Source: an uncultured Formosa sp. (GTDB lineage: Bacteria; Bacteroidota; Bacteroidia; Flavobacteriales; Flavobacteriaceae). Taken from it: 64,000 bases of DNA. The stretch is taken from positions 146,367 to 210,366 of the forward strand of contig NZ_CANMTH010000007.1 in NCBI RefSeq assembly GCF_947500765.1, in the 5' to 3' direction. Shown piece after piece: positions 52,974 to 60,464 of the stretch. The notes beneath the pieces are model-generated. The model saw only the letters and a list, made by a program, of their open reading frames with translations. It was not told the origin of the DNA and searched no databases. Every line of letters starts with the position of its first letter. Position 1 is the first letter of the stretch. A program made the translations under genes and the position numbers.

Positions 52974-54086
52974 TTATACATTATACAAACTAAAACAACC
53001 ATAATCTGTTCTTATGCCTAATTTTTCTCCAATAAATTTGATTTCACATGTTTTTACAAGGTGTTCAATATTAAAGTTGTGTAAAAGTGTTTTATTAATA
53101 AAATCAAAAACAAATACATTTGAATGCTGAACAAGAACCAATTTTGACTGGTTGTTATTAAAGCAAAATGTATTAATATTTTTTGTGTTAGTCGGGATTT
53201 CGAGACTCTGTATTATAATTTCTTGGTTATTAGAAAGGTCAAAATAACGCATTCCCCAAGTTCCATATTTTTCTCTGATAACCAATAATTTATTGTTATT
53301 TGTAAATTCTATTTGGGTTATCATTTCAAAACTTCCTGTAATTGTATTAAGATGTTTTCCGTTTGTTGCGTTAATAATTTGTAGTTCTCCAACTGTATTG
53401 TGAAACGCTAATAATTTACCGTCTTTAGAAAGTTTACCACAGAAAGGAGTTGTTCCTTTTATGTTTTGTAAGGTGTAATTTTTTTTCCATAAAAGGATGT
53501 TTAAATTATTTATTATAGAGACTTTGCCTAAAGTTGCAAATGCTGTTTTATTGTCTGCTACAGATATAAAACTATCTATAAAACTTTTTTTATTTCCTAA
53601 ATTTCTGAAACTTTTATGATCAAGTTCATACTCGTAAATATAATGGTCTATATCTAAAATAAGCGAGTTGGTGTGGCCTCTATATACTATGTTCCATGCT
53701 AATTGTTTGGGTAATTTAATTTCATCATAGACTGTTCCAAATTCATCTATTTGTATTAAAGAGTCTACTTCATCTTTATAGATAAAAATCCCTTTAGGTG
53801 TGTGCTGAAAAGATAAGCTTCCTGTATATCCGCCACCAATAAATTTATGTAAATAGGCTTCTCCAATTTTAGGATGTTTATTATTTAAAACAAAATCCTT
53901 TTTTAAAGCAGCCCATTCTTTTTTATAAAAATTTTTTAGAGCTTCTTCCGAGCTTGAAAATTCTTTTTCAGTTTTTCTTAGTTTTTTAGGTGTTCCTGTT
54001 TCAGAAATTAATTTTTTATCTGTTAGCGTTATCTGAAGTAGTTTCTGTGAATTGGTATTGATAAGTTGATGAGATAATGCTTTCAT
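52974..54086 (-). CDS. WGR-like + beta-propeller-like protein
   Basis: Cytoplasmic. Residues 1-60 resemble a WGR-type domain (LLQITLTDKKLISETGTPKK followed by EKEFSSSEEALKNFYKK), a module known from DNA- or RNA-binding contexts. Residues about 85-370 are repeated strands typical of a WD40-like propeller (for example FCGKLSKDGKLLAFHNTVGE, LQIINATNGKHLNTITGSFE). 370 residues. Known WGR-plus-propeller proteins are rare, and no function is offered. It ends 54 bp before nadE's start codon side and is on the same strand, downstream of nadE. Confidence 0.6.
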   Translation of the reverse strand: MKALSHQLINTNSQKLLQITLTDKKLISETGTPKKLRKTEKEFSSSEEALKNFYKKEWAALKKDFVLNNKHPKIGEAYLHKFIGGGYTGSLSFQHTPKGIFIYKDEVDSLIQIDEFGTVYDEIKLPKQLAWNIVYRGHTNSLILDIDHYIYEYELDHKSFRNLGNKKSFIDSFISVADNKTAFATLGKVSIINNLNILLWKKNYTLQNIKGTTPFCGKLSKDGKLLAFHNTVGELQIINATNGKHLNTITGSFEMITQIEFTNNNKLLVIREKYGTWGMRYFDLSNNQEIIIQSLEIPTNTKNINTFCFNNNQSKLVLVQHSNVFVFDFINKTLLHNFNIEHLVKTCEIKFIGEKLGIRTDYGCFSLYNV

Positions 54087-54139
54087 TTTACGAGGTTTTA
54101 CTGTTTCCTGATCAGTTATAAATTCACCTAAAGTTTACT

Positions 54140-55774
54140 TTAACTTAAATATTTTGCAGCAATTGGTAATCTTCTTCCCATTCCAAAAGCTTTTGGACTT
54201 ATGCGTAAAACAGGAGGCATTTGGTGTCTTTTCCATTCACTTTGATTTACTAGTTTTAAAATTCTATTGACCAATGATTTTTTATAACCTAAGGCAATGA
54301 TTTCTTTAGGATCTAAACGTTCTTCTATGTAATGAAATAATATGGCATCTAAAATTTCGTAATCAGGTAATGAATCACTGTCCTTTTGATCTGGTCTTAA
54401 TTCTGCAGAAGGAGCTTTTGTTAGAATATTCTCTGGAATAATTTCTTCATTTCTGTTAATATGATTACATAAAGCATAGACTTGGTTTTTATATAAATCG
54501 CCAATTACCGCTAAACCGCCACACATATCTCCATACAACGTTCCATAACCTACAGCAGCTTCACTCTTATTAGACGTGTTTAATAAGATATAACCTAATT
54601 TATTGCTTATTGCCATTAAGGTTACACCTCTTAATCTGGCTTGAATATTTTCTTCTGTTACATCGGGCTCTTTTTCTTCAAAATGTGGATTTAAACTTTT
54701 CTCGACACTATAATACATGTCTTTTATTGGAATTGTTTTATAAGGCGATTTTAAATTATTAACCATTTTAATAGAATCGTCTACAGAGTGATCGCTACTA
54801 TATTGCGATGGCATTAAAACAGACATTACGTTTTCTCTACCAAGTGCCTCTACAGCCAAAGCTAGAACTAGAGCAGAATCTATTCCTCCGCTTAATCCTA
54901 AAACAGCTTTTTTAAAGCCTAATTTTTCAAAATATTGTTTTATTCCTGTTATTAAAGCTTGATGTATTTTTTCTATATCACTTACTTCTTGAAGATTAGG
55001 AACGACGTTTTCAATCTCGTTTGTATTAATAATTTGAATACATTCTTTAAAATAAGGTAATTCTGCAACTATTTCTCCTTTGCTATTTGCCGCTAAAGAG
55101 CCACCATCAAAAATTAATTCTGTTTGTGCACCTACATGATTGGCATAAAATAAAGGAATACCATATCTTTTTGCATTGGCACTTACAATTTTTTTTCTTG
55201 TTTCTGCTTGATTATAAGAAAAAGGTGAAGCCGATAGATTTAAAATAAAATCTGGTTTTTGATTGATTAGAATATCCATTGGGCAAACTTTATACAACGG
55301 ATTTTCATTACCAATATTCCATATATCTTCACAAATAGTTAAAGCAATTTTTTTGCCTTTATATTGAATAGTTTCAAATGTTTTAGAAGGTTCAAAATAT
55401 CTGTACTCATCAAAAACATCGTAAGTTGGTAATAAGGCTTTATGGCTTACACTAAGTATTTTTTCATTAGCTATAAAAAATGCTGAATTAAATAAATCTT
55501 TCCCTTCAGGAAGAGGATTTACACTTGGCGCACCAATTACTACCGCCACTTTATGTGTTAATGGTTTAATGTTTTCAATCACTTCATTACATTTGGTAAT
55601 AAAATCATTAAACTCTAAAAAATCTCTTGGAGGATAACCACAAACGGCTAATTCTCCGAATAAAACAATATCTGCTCCTTCGCTTTCAGCATCTTTAATG
55701 GCTTTTTTTATTTTTGAAAAATTTACTTCAAAATTACCAATGTGGTAGTTTAATTGTGTAATAGCAATTTTCAT
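54140..55774 (-). CDS. nadE: NAD+ synthase, glutamine-hydrolysing
   Basis: Last step of NAD+ synthesis: amidates NaAD with ammonia from glutamine. N-terminal nitrilase-type glutaminase with E41 (GELAVCGYPPRDFLE), K112 (SHKALLPTYDVFDE) and C148 (LTICEDIWN); C-terminal synthetase with the ATP P-loop GLSGGIDSAL (SGGIDS 295-300), NTSNKSEAAVGYGTLYGDMC and the PPSAELRP-type loop (KAPSAELRPDQKDSDSLPDY, 20 residues). 544 residues, typical of the two-domain form. Monocistronic or with the downstream WGR-like gene 53 bp later. Confidence 0.95.
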   Translation of the reverse strand: MKIAITQLNYHIGNFEVNFSKIKKAIKDAESEGADIVLFGELAVCGYPPRDFLEFNDFITKCNEVIENIKPLTHKVAVVIGAPSVNPLPEGKDLFNSAFFIANEKILSVSHKALLPTYDVFDEYRYFEPSKTFETIQYKGKKIALTICEDIWNIGNENPLYKVCPMDILINQKPDFILNLSASPFSYNQAETRKKIVSANAKRYGIPLFYANHVGAQTELIFDGGSLAANSKGEIVAELPYFKECIQIINTNEIENVVPNLQEVSDIEKIHQALITGIKQYFEKLGFKKAVLGLSGGIDSALVLALAVEALGRENVMSVLMPSQYSSDHSVDDSIKMVNNLKSPYKTIPIKDMYYSVEKSLNPHFEEKEPDVTEENIQARLRGVTLMAISNKLGYILLNTSNKSEAAVGYGTLYGDMCGGLAVIGDLYKNQVYALCNHINRNEEIIPENILTKAPSAELRPDQKDSDSLPDYEILDAILFHYIEERLDPKEIIALGYKKSLVNRILKLVNQSEWKRHQMPPVLRISPKAFGMGRRLPIAAKYLS

Positions 55775-56253
55775 AAATTCTATTTGTTATCTGTTGTTCT
55801 GAAACGTTTTCTCTTCCGTAGGATTAAGATGTCTCGTTGTTATGTTTTATATTGTTTATGTAAACGCATAGTATTGTGTTTAATCGAGATGGTTTTTCAA
55901 AAGAAAATCTAAAACGAGAAAGTAAGGCCTACACCTGCATGACACAAATCTAATTAACAAGTTTTAAATTAACTATAAATTTAATTGCATCTTTAAAAAA
56001 TACAACCGTTTTCTAATAGTAAACAATTAAGTATGTGAATACTTGTTTTTTTATTGAAATGCATGTCTTTATGTTAACACAGTAGGAGAGACGTTAAAGA
56101 ATAAAAATGAGTTAAATTGGAATAAAGTTTTGTAATGGGGTTTTAATGCCAAAAAGTAATTTTAGTTTAAATAAAAAACAAAAAAAAGAGCAATCCAGTT
56201 GGATTGCTCTTTTTTATAAACGATTTACATTTACTAAATTAGTAATATTATGC
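55775..56253. other. 479-bp gap upstream of nadE
   Basis: Holds the terminator at 56182-56216 and otherwise no ORF of note. A 14-codon minus-strand frame ending LDLCHAGVGLTFSF is listed among rejected items. Confidence 0.4.
56182..56216 (-). terminator. Terminator after the cupredoxin-like gene
   Basis: 15-16-bp perfect stem AAAAAAGAGCAATCCA / TGGATTGCTCTTTTTT, loop GT, with A-run and T-run on the two sides. Ends the AhpD-like/cupredoxin-like transcript. Confidence 0.88.
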
Positions 56254-56637
56254 TTACTCTACAGTCAAGGTGTATTGAGGAGTAGGGTTTAATGGGCAAA
56301 AATATAAATATTCCCCTTTTTTTAATGTTGTAACTTTACTTGTTTCTTTTGTATTGTTTTCTACAGCTTTAGTGACATAAGCATTTTTAATATGGTTTTT
56401 TGCTTTAGAAGGATCTTCTCCTTTAGGAACTAATACAAATCCTACTTTATGTCCGACATTATTGTTGGCTATTTCAAAAATGTAATCGCCTTCTTTTAAG
56501 GTTAATTCTTTTTGTGTAAAATCACCTTTTATTTGTTCTAAAGCGACCACTGTAGCTTCATTGGTCATTTTTTCTTGCGCGTTTCCTGTTAATGTAAAGG
56601 TTAATGCGATTACTATTACTGCTATAATTTTTTTCAT
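56254..56637 (-). CDS. Secreted cupredoxin-like protein
   Basis: Signal peptide (1-20, ending TGNAQ) then a cupredoxin-fold domain: LEQIKGDFTQKELTLKEGDY, IFEIANNNVGHKVGFVLVPK and EYLYFCPLNPTPQYTLTVE. H63 and C114 match two of the copper ligands, but the C-x4-H-x4-M part of a normal type-1 site is absent (C114-PLNPTPQY). It may bind copper differently or be a non-copper variant. 127 residues. Starts 31 bp after the AhpD-like gene, so co-transcribed. Confidence 0.75.
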   Translation of the reverse strand: MKKIIAVIVIALTFTLTGNAQEKMTNEATVVALEQIKGDFTQKELTLKEGDYIFEIANNNVGHKVGFVLVPKGEDPSKAKNHIKNAYVTKAVENNTKETSKVTTLKKGEYLYFCPLNPTPQYTLTVE

Positions 56638-56668
56638 GTGTTTTAAATTTTTAAAGGATTGTTATATG

Positions 56669-57217
56669 TTATATTGTTTCTAATTCTAAGGGTTGTGCTA
56701 CAGGAAAATCCACAGGAACTTGAGTTGTACTATGTATATAGTTAGATATTGTTTTATCTCCAACTAAAGAAATAGTATCTATTAAGTTTGCTTTTGTATA
56801 GCCTACATTAAAGAAGTTTTCTAATACAGCAGCATCTGTTTTACCTCTATTTTCGGTAATGTTTTTTGCTAATTTTGCTAAAGCGTCTAATTTGTTATTT
56901 ACTGAAGAAAAACCAGCTCTTAATTCTAAGATTTGTGCATCTGTAAAGCCGTTCATTTTTCCTATTACAGTATGTGCAGAAAGACAATAAAGACAATCGT
57001 TTACTTGACTAACAGCAAGATTTACAACTTCTTTTTCTTTAGCAGATAACGAGGTTTTTGAATTGGCAAATGTTAAATAATTTTCTAAAGCAGTATCACT
57101 ATGTGCATATGTTGCATATAAATTAGGTACAAAGCCTAATGCTTTTTTTAAATTATCGAAAATGGCTTGATTATTTTCGCTAACGTCTTCTCTTGAAGGA
57201 ATATTAAATGTGCTCAT
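56669..57217 (-). CDS. AhpD-like carboxymuconolactone decarboxylase family protein
   Basis: Peroxidase-related enzyme of the AhpD/CMD superfamily: ENYLTFANSKTSLSAKEKEV, then VNDCLYCLSAHTVIGKMNGF with the CxxC pair C75 and C78 and H82, the redox centre of alkylhydroperoxidases. Helical throughout. 182 residues. With the secreted cupredoxin-like protein it forms a two-gene oxidative-stress-type unit. Substrate unknown. Confidence 0.85.
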   Translation of the reverse strand: MSTFNIPSREDVSENNQAIFDNLKKALGFVPNLYATYAHSDTALENYLTFANSKTSLSAKEKEVVNLAVSQVNDCLYCLSAHTVIGKMNGFTDAQILELRAGFSSVNNKLDALAKLAKNITENRGKTDAAVLENFFNVGYTKANLIDTISLVGDKTISNYIHSTTQVPVDFPVAQPLELETI

Positions 57218-57606
57218 ATTTTTAGTTGTTTTATCTGAAATGTATTCAGATATTATTGTATTTATATTTATGTTTTTTGTTGGTACAAAGTTGCGTAAAA
57301 TTACAGCTGTATGGAATGCTTTTAATTCCCTAAAGCATGTCGTTTTTTCCCTTGTGTTTAAAAGTTGCCTATATATGGGTTTTCTGCATCACAATAAAAA
57401 TCGTGTATGTGTTTTTGGTCGCAATGAGTTTGCGTACTAATCGTATTTACAGCAACTTTCTTATTGTTTGTAAATATTTCTATAAGGTTGAATATGGATA
57501 TGTTTTTTAATTTCATCTTGTTATTGTTTTAATATTACAATGCAAAGATGCGATAGAAGTCATTGCTATAAAAGGAACAATTTGCCCAATGGCTTGTCAA
57601 TTTTTC
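57218..57606. other. 389-bp gap between the AraC regulator and the AhpD-like gene
   Basis: Contains a 52-codon minus-strand ORF (57358-57516) given separately. A -7-like CATCTTTG lies at 57550-57543 ahead of it. The 140 bp next to the AhpD-like start show no clear promoter. Confidence 0.5.
57358..57516 (-). CDS. Candidate small His/Cys-rich protein (52 aa)
   Basis: ATG at 57516 to TAA at 57358. The protein opens MKLKNISIFNLIEIFTNN and its C-terminal half has HCDQKHIHDFYCD (H31, C32, D33, H36, H38, D39, C42), a possible metal or haem site, then AENPYIGNF. It lies between the AraC gene and the AhpD-like gene, all on one strand, and could belong to the same response. No homolog is recalled, so it may be chance. 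Confidence 0.4.
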   Translation of the reverse strand: MKLKNISIFNLIEIFTNNKKVAVNTISTQTHCDQKHIHDFYCDAENPYIGNF

Positions 57607-58449
57607 CTAACTAGAAGTGTTTAGACGTTTTTTATAGTCTGATGGAGATAATGTTGTATGTTTTTTAAATAATCGGCTTAAGTGAGAAGCATCTTCAAAG
57701 CCAATTTCGTAAGCTATTTCTTTGGCTGTTTTATCTGTGTAAATTAATAAGCGTTGTGCTTCTAAAACAATACGTTCGTGAATAATTTGTAACGGACTTC
57801 TGTTTAGTTTAGCAAAATTATTAGATAACGTTTTAGGCGATTTAAATAATTTTTCGGCATAAAAAGATACACTGTGTTCTGTTTTAAAATGTTGCTCTAC
57901 TAAAAAATTAAATTCACGTAGCAAATCTACTTTAGAACTTTTTGGTGTTTCAATAATACCTTCCTTCGCTTTTAATAAACGTGTGCTTTTTATAATAAAT
58001 CTTGCCATTAACATTCTAAGCATTTCTGCTTGTATGTTATCTTCGGTGTCTAATTCGTCTATAAAAACTTCGTGTAAAGCTTCAAACTTTTCTTGTTCAA
58101 TAGTGTTTAAATTAATGACAGGAATATTTATATTTCCGAAGAATAGTATACCTACACAACTCACTTCTTGGTCGTGATCTTTAATACAATAAAACTCTTG
58201 ATTGAATTGATATATGGTAACATGATTCCCTGAAATATATTGAAGATATTGAATAGGAGTAAGTGCTAAAATACTGTGAGAATCTAGTGTAAAAGGAACA
58301 TTGTCTATAATTAAATCTACAGGTTCTGAATTTGCCCAGATAAAAGTATAAAACTCACTTTGCTTAGCTTCTTTAAAAGAAAGTAAATCGTGCTCGTTTC
58401 CAATATTGAAAATGGCGTTTGTAGAAAATTCTTTAAAAGTGTGAGTCAT
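57607..58449 (-). CDS. AraC family transcriptional regulator
   Basis: N-terminal cupin-like sensor (about 1-150: LIIDNVPFTLDSHSILALTP, QFNQEFYCIKDHDQEVSC) and a C-terminal double HTH: FYAEKLFKSPKTLSNNFAKL, RIVLEAQRLLIYTDKTAKEI, YEIGFEDASHLSRLFKKHTT ending SPSDYKKRL. 280 residues. Upstream of the small 52-residue ORF and the AhpD-like gene on the same strand, so it is their likely regulator. It has a 14-bp inverted repeat upstream (58590-58630). Confidence 0.88.
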   Translation of the reverse strand: MTHTFKEFSTNAIFNIGNEHDLLSFKEAKQSEFYTFIWANSEPVDLIIDNVPFTLDSHSILALTPIQYLQYISGNHVTIYQFNQEFYCIKDHDQEVSCVGILFFGNINIPVINLNTIEQEKFEALHEVFIDELDTEDNIQAEMLRMLMARFIIKSTRLLKAKEGIIETPKSSKVDLLREFNFLVEQHFKTEHSVSFYAEKLFKSPKTLSNNFAKLNRSPLQIIHERIVLEAQRLLIYTDKTAKEIAYEIGFEDASHLSRLFKKHTTLSPSDYKKRLNTSS

Positions 58450-58589
58450 GTTAACTAAGTCTAATTAATATTTAAAAAATTACAAAAAACAATAAATATT
58501 TAAGACGCTTTAATAGTAAAGACTTAAACGCTACCAGATTTTATGTGTACACTTTATTTACTGATCGTTCTGCCTTTTTGTTTTCTAGA

Positions 58590-58630
58590 TGTATATAATC
58601 AACTTATAAATAATAGGTTGATTATATACA
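58590..58630. repeat. 14-bp perfect inverted repeat upstream of the AraC gene
   Basis: TGTATATAATCAAC (58590-58603) and GTTGATTATATACA (58617-58630), spacer 13 bp, no T-run. About 140 bp before the AraC start codon; candidate operator. The NYN gene ends 98 bp further on. Confidence 0.5.
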
Positions 58631-58727
58631 GTTTTACTTTTTTAAAACCCTTTAACAGAGATATCTGAACATATTTTGTTCATTTTTACTTTCAAGAATA
58701 ATATAAGAATATTAGGTATTTGTGCCT

Positions 58728-59456
58728 TTATTTATTTTTTACAAAAATTAATTTATGTTTACTCTTCTGATTTTCTCTTTGTTCTAATTCGAATTCACCA
58801 ATAGATTTAATTAAAGGTGTTAGTTTATCAAAGCCATAGTTTCTAGAATCGAAATTGGGTTGTTTTTTTTGAAGTAAGCTTCCTACATCTCCAAGAAAAG
58901 CCCAACCATCTTCGTCTGACAAATCAGAAATAGTTGTAGAGATTAGTTTAATAACTTTAGGAGTAATTTTATCTATACTATCTTTAGTATTGTCTTTCTG
59001 ACTAACATTTTCTTTCTTTTCAGTCTGTTTTCTAATAATTTCGATGTAAATAAATTTATCACAGGCTACAATAAAGGGGTTTGGTGTTTTTTTCTCTCCA
59101 ATTCCAATTACTTGCATTCCCGCTTCTCTTAATCTTGTCGCTAACTTGGTAAAATCGCTATCGCTTGAAACTAGGCAAAATCCAGTTACTTTTTCACTGT
59201 AAAGAATGTCCATAGCATCTATAATCATTGCAGAATCTGTGGCATTTTTACCTGTGGTATAGGCGTATTGTTGTATTGGTGTAATTGCATTTTGCAACAA
59301 TAAGTTTTTCCATTTTGATAAATGTGGGCTGGTCCAATCTCCATAAATTCTTTTAATGGTTGGATTACCGTATTTTGCTATTTCCTCCATCATTTCTTTG
59401 ACGTCGGCAGATGGTATATTGTCTCCGTCTATTAGTACGGCTAAATTCATATTCAT
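58728..59456 (-). CDS. NYN domain + OST-HTH/LOTUS protein (LabA/DUF88-like)
   Basis: Cytoplasmic. PIN-like NYN nuclease domain with the acidic residues in VLIDGDNIPS (D10, D12), YTTGKNATDSAMIIDAMDIL and LVSSDSDF; the C-terminal OST-HTH/LOTUS part is VIKLISTTISDLSDEDGWAF, LGDVGSLLQKKQPNFDSRNY, GFDKLTPLIKSIGEFELEQR. NYN/LOTUS proteins act as RNases or RNA-binding scaffolds in eukaryotes and bacteria. 242 residues. Bacterial targets are unknown. Monocistronic. Confidence 0.9.
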   Translation of the reverse strand: MNMNLAVLIDGDNIPSADVKEMMEEIAKYGNPTIKRIYGDWTSPHLSKWKNLLLQNAITPIQQYAYTTGKNATDSAMIIDAMDILYSEKVTGFCLVSSDSDFTKLATRLREAGMQVIGIGEKKTPNPFIVACDKFIYIEIIRKQTEKKENVSQKDNTKDSIDKITPKVIKLISTTISDLSDEDGWAFLGDVGSLLQKKQPNFDSRNYGFDKLTPLIKSIGEFELEQRENQKSKHKLIFVKNK

Positions 59457-59678
59457 GTTTTTTTGTTTTACTTCAGGGTATTATTACTGAAGAAGTTTCT
59501 TTATATGGTATAAACGGTTTTCTTTAAGATATTTAAAATTGAGTTTTTATAATTTGTAATTGTTTACATCATGTTTTTATAAATAATAGGGAAGGTTTAC
59601 TTACTATTATTTAGTTAAAAATAACAATTTTTTTAATATAAAGTTTGCTTTAGTATTGTTGTTTATAGCTTTAAAAGT

Positions 59679-59696
59679 ATCATTTATAAATGATAT
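59679..59696. repeat. 18-bp perfect palindrome
   Basis: TATCATTTATAAATGATA. About 220 bp before the NYN start codon and 100 bp after the end of the terminator on the minus strand. Candidate binding site for a dimeric regulator. Confidence 0.4.
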
Positions 59697-59797
59697 TAGA
59701 ATATACAAATTCGTTTTTGTCTTTTACCTTTATTAAAGTATAAATCTTATTAATTGTTATCGTTTATAATATATTCATTTAATGACAATAAAAAATT

Positions 59798-59831
59798 AAA
59801 ATGCCCTTTACTTTTTAGTAAAGAGCATTTT
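59798..59831 (-). terminator. Terminator of the metal-uptake operon
   Basis: 15-bp stem AAAATGCCCTTTACT / AGTAAAGAGCATTTT (one mismatch) with a TTTT loop; the minus strand continues TTAATTTTTTATT. Ends the transcript of the acidic lipoprotein gene. Confidence 0.8.
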
Positions 59832-59859
59832 GTTTTAAATCAAATAAAATATAATTAAT

Positions 59860-60414
59860 TTATTCTACAGTCACGCTAAAGGTTGCTTCGGCATCTGTTT
59901 CTCCTCCTGCATCACTTAAACCTGAGTTTGGTTTTGTTGGCTGATGTATTAATGTGAAGGTTAAGTTTCCAGAACTAGCTGCTCCCGTAGTAAGTGTAAA
60001 TTCTGTTCCTAGTGGGTTTCCGTCTTCATCGTAACTAGTATATGCTGTTGTAACATCTAAGCTACTACCAATAGTATAGAAAAATTGATGATCGTCGCTT
60101 TCTTCCTCAACTTCTTCTGTCACATCTTCTGCAGGATCTATAGTTTCGTTTAAAAGTACAATACTACCTTGGTATGTTTCTCCAGAAGTTAAATTTCCTG
60201 AAACTGTAATCACGGGATCATCAGGTCCATCTCCATCTAAATCTTGTGTTTGTAATGTAACAACTTCACCAGTTCCAGAAGGTACTAATGTTACTGTTAG
60301 TGTTGTAATTACTTCTTCTTCGTTTACTATTTCGGGAGTATCATCATCACTTGAACATGATGTGAATAATATGGTTGCAAATAAAGCTACTGTAAATAAT
60401 TTTGCTGTTTTCAT
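59860..60414 (-). CDS. Acidic secreted lipoprotein of the metal-uptake locus
   Basis: Lipoprotein signal MKTAKLFTVALFATILFTSC (lipobox FTSC, C20), so the ATG at 60414 is used rather than an ATG at 60447 that precedes a polar extension. The mature domain is beta-rich and very acidic, with a linker DVTEEVEEESDDHQFFY, then LIHQPTKPN and AGGETDAEATFSVTVE. The acidic His-containing motif and position after a ZnuD-like receptor suggest a metal-binding partner. Proteins of this type are often annotated with a type-1 periplasmic domain by default. 184 residues. Confidence 0.8.
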   Translation of the reverse strand: MKTAKLFTVALFATILFTSCSSDDDTPEIVNEEEVITTLTVTLVPSGTGEVVTLQTQDLDGDGPDDPVITVSGNLTSGETYQGSIVLLNETIDPAEDVTEEVEEESDDHQFFYTIGSSLDVTTAYTSYDEDGNPLGTEFTLTTGAASSGNLTFTLIHQPTKPNSGLSDAGGETDAEATFSVTVE

Positions 60415-60464
60415 CTGGCTTAATTTTAAAAGATTCTCTTTTTTCATTGTTTTTGTTTTAATAG

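Larger units (their letters stand above)
59457..59859. other. 403-bp gap upstream of the NYN gene
   Basis: Holds the 18-bp palindrome at 59679-59696 and the terminator at 59798-59831. Otherwise very AT-rich with no ORF. Confidence 0.5.

Noticed and set aside
55895..55945. Minus-strand 14-codon frame ending LDLCHAGVGLTFSF-stop, like the last strand of an outer-membrane barrel
   Set aside because: A TAA directly precedes it and no more of a barrel is readable upstream; treated as chance.
57210..57440. 76-codon plus-strand ORF over the AhpD-like leader
   Set aside because: Composition is hydrophobic noise (runs of F and V), it has no promoter, and the opposite strand holds a better small ORF.
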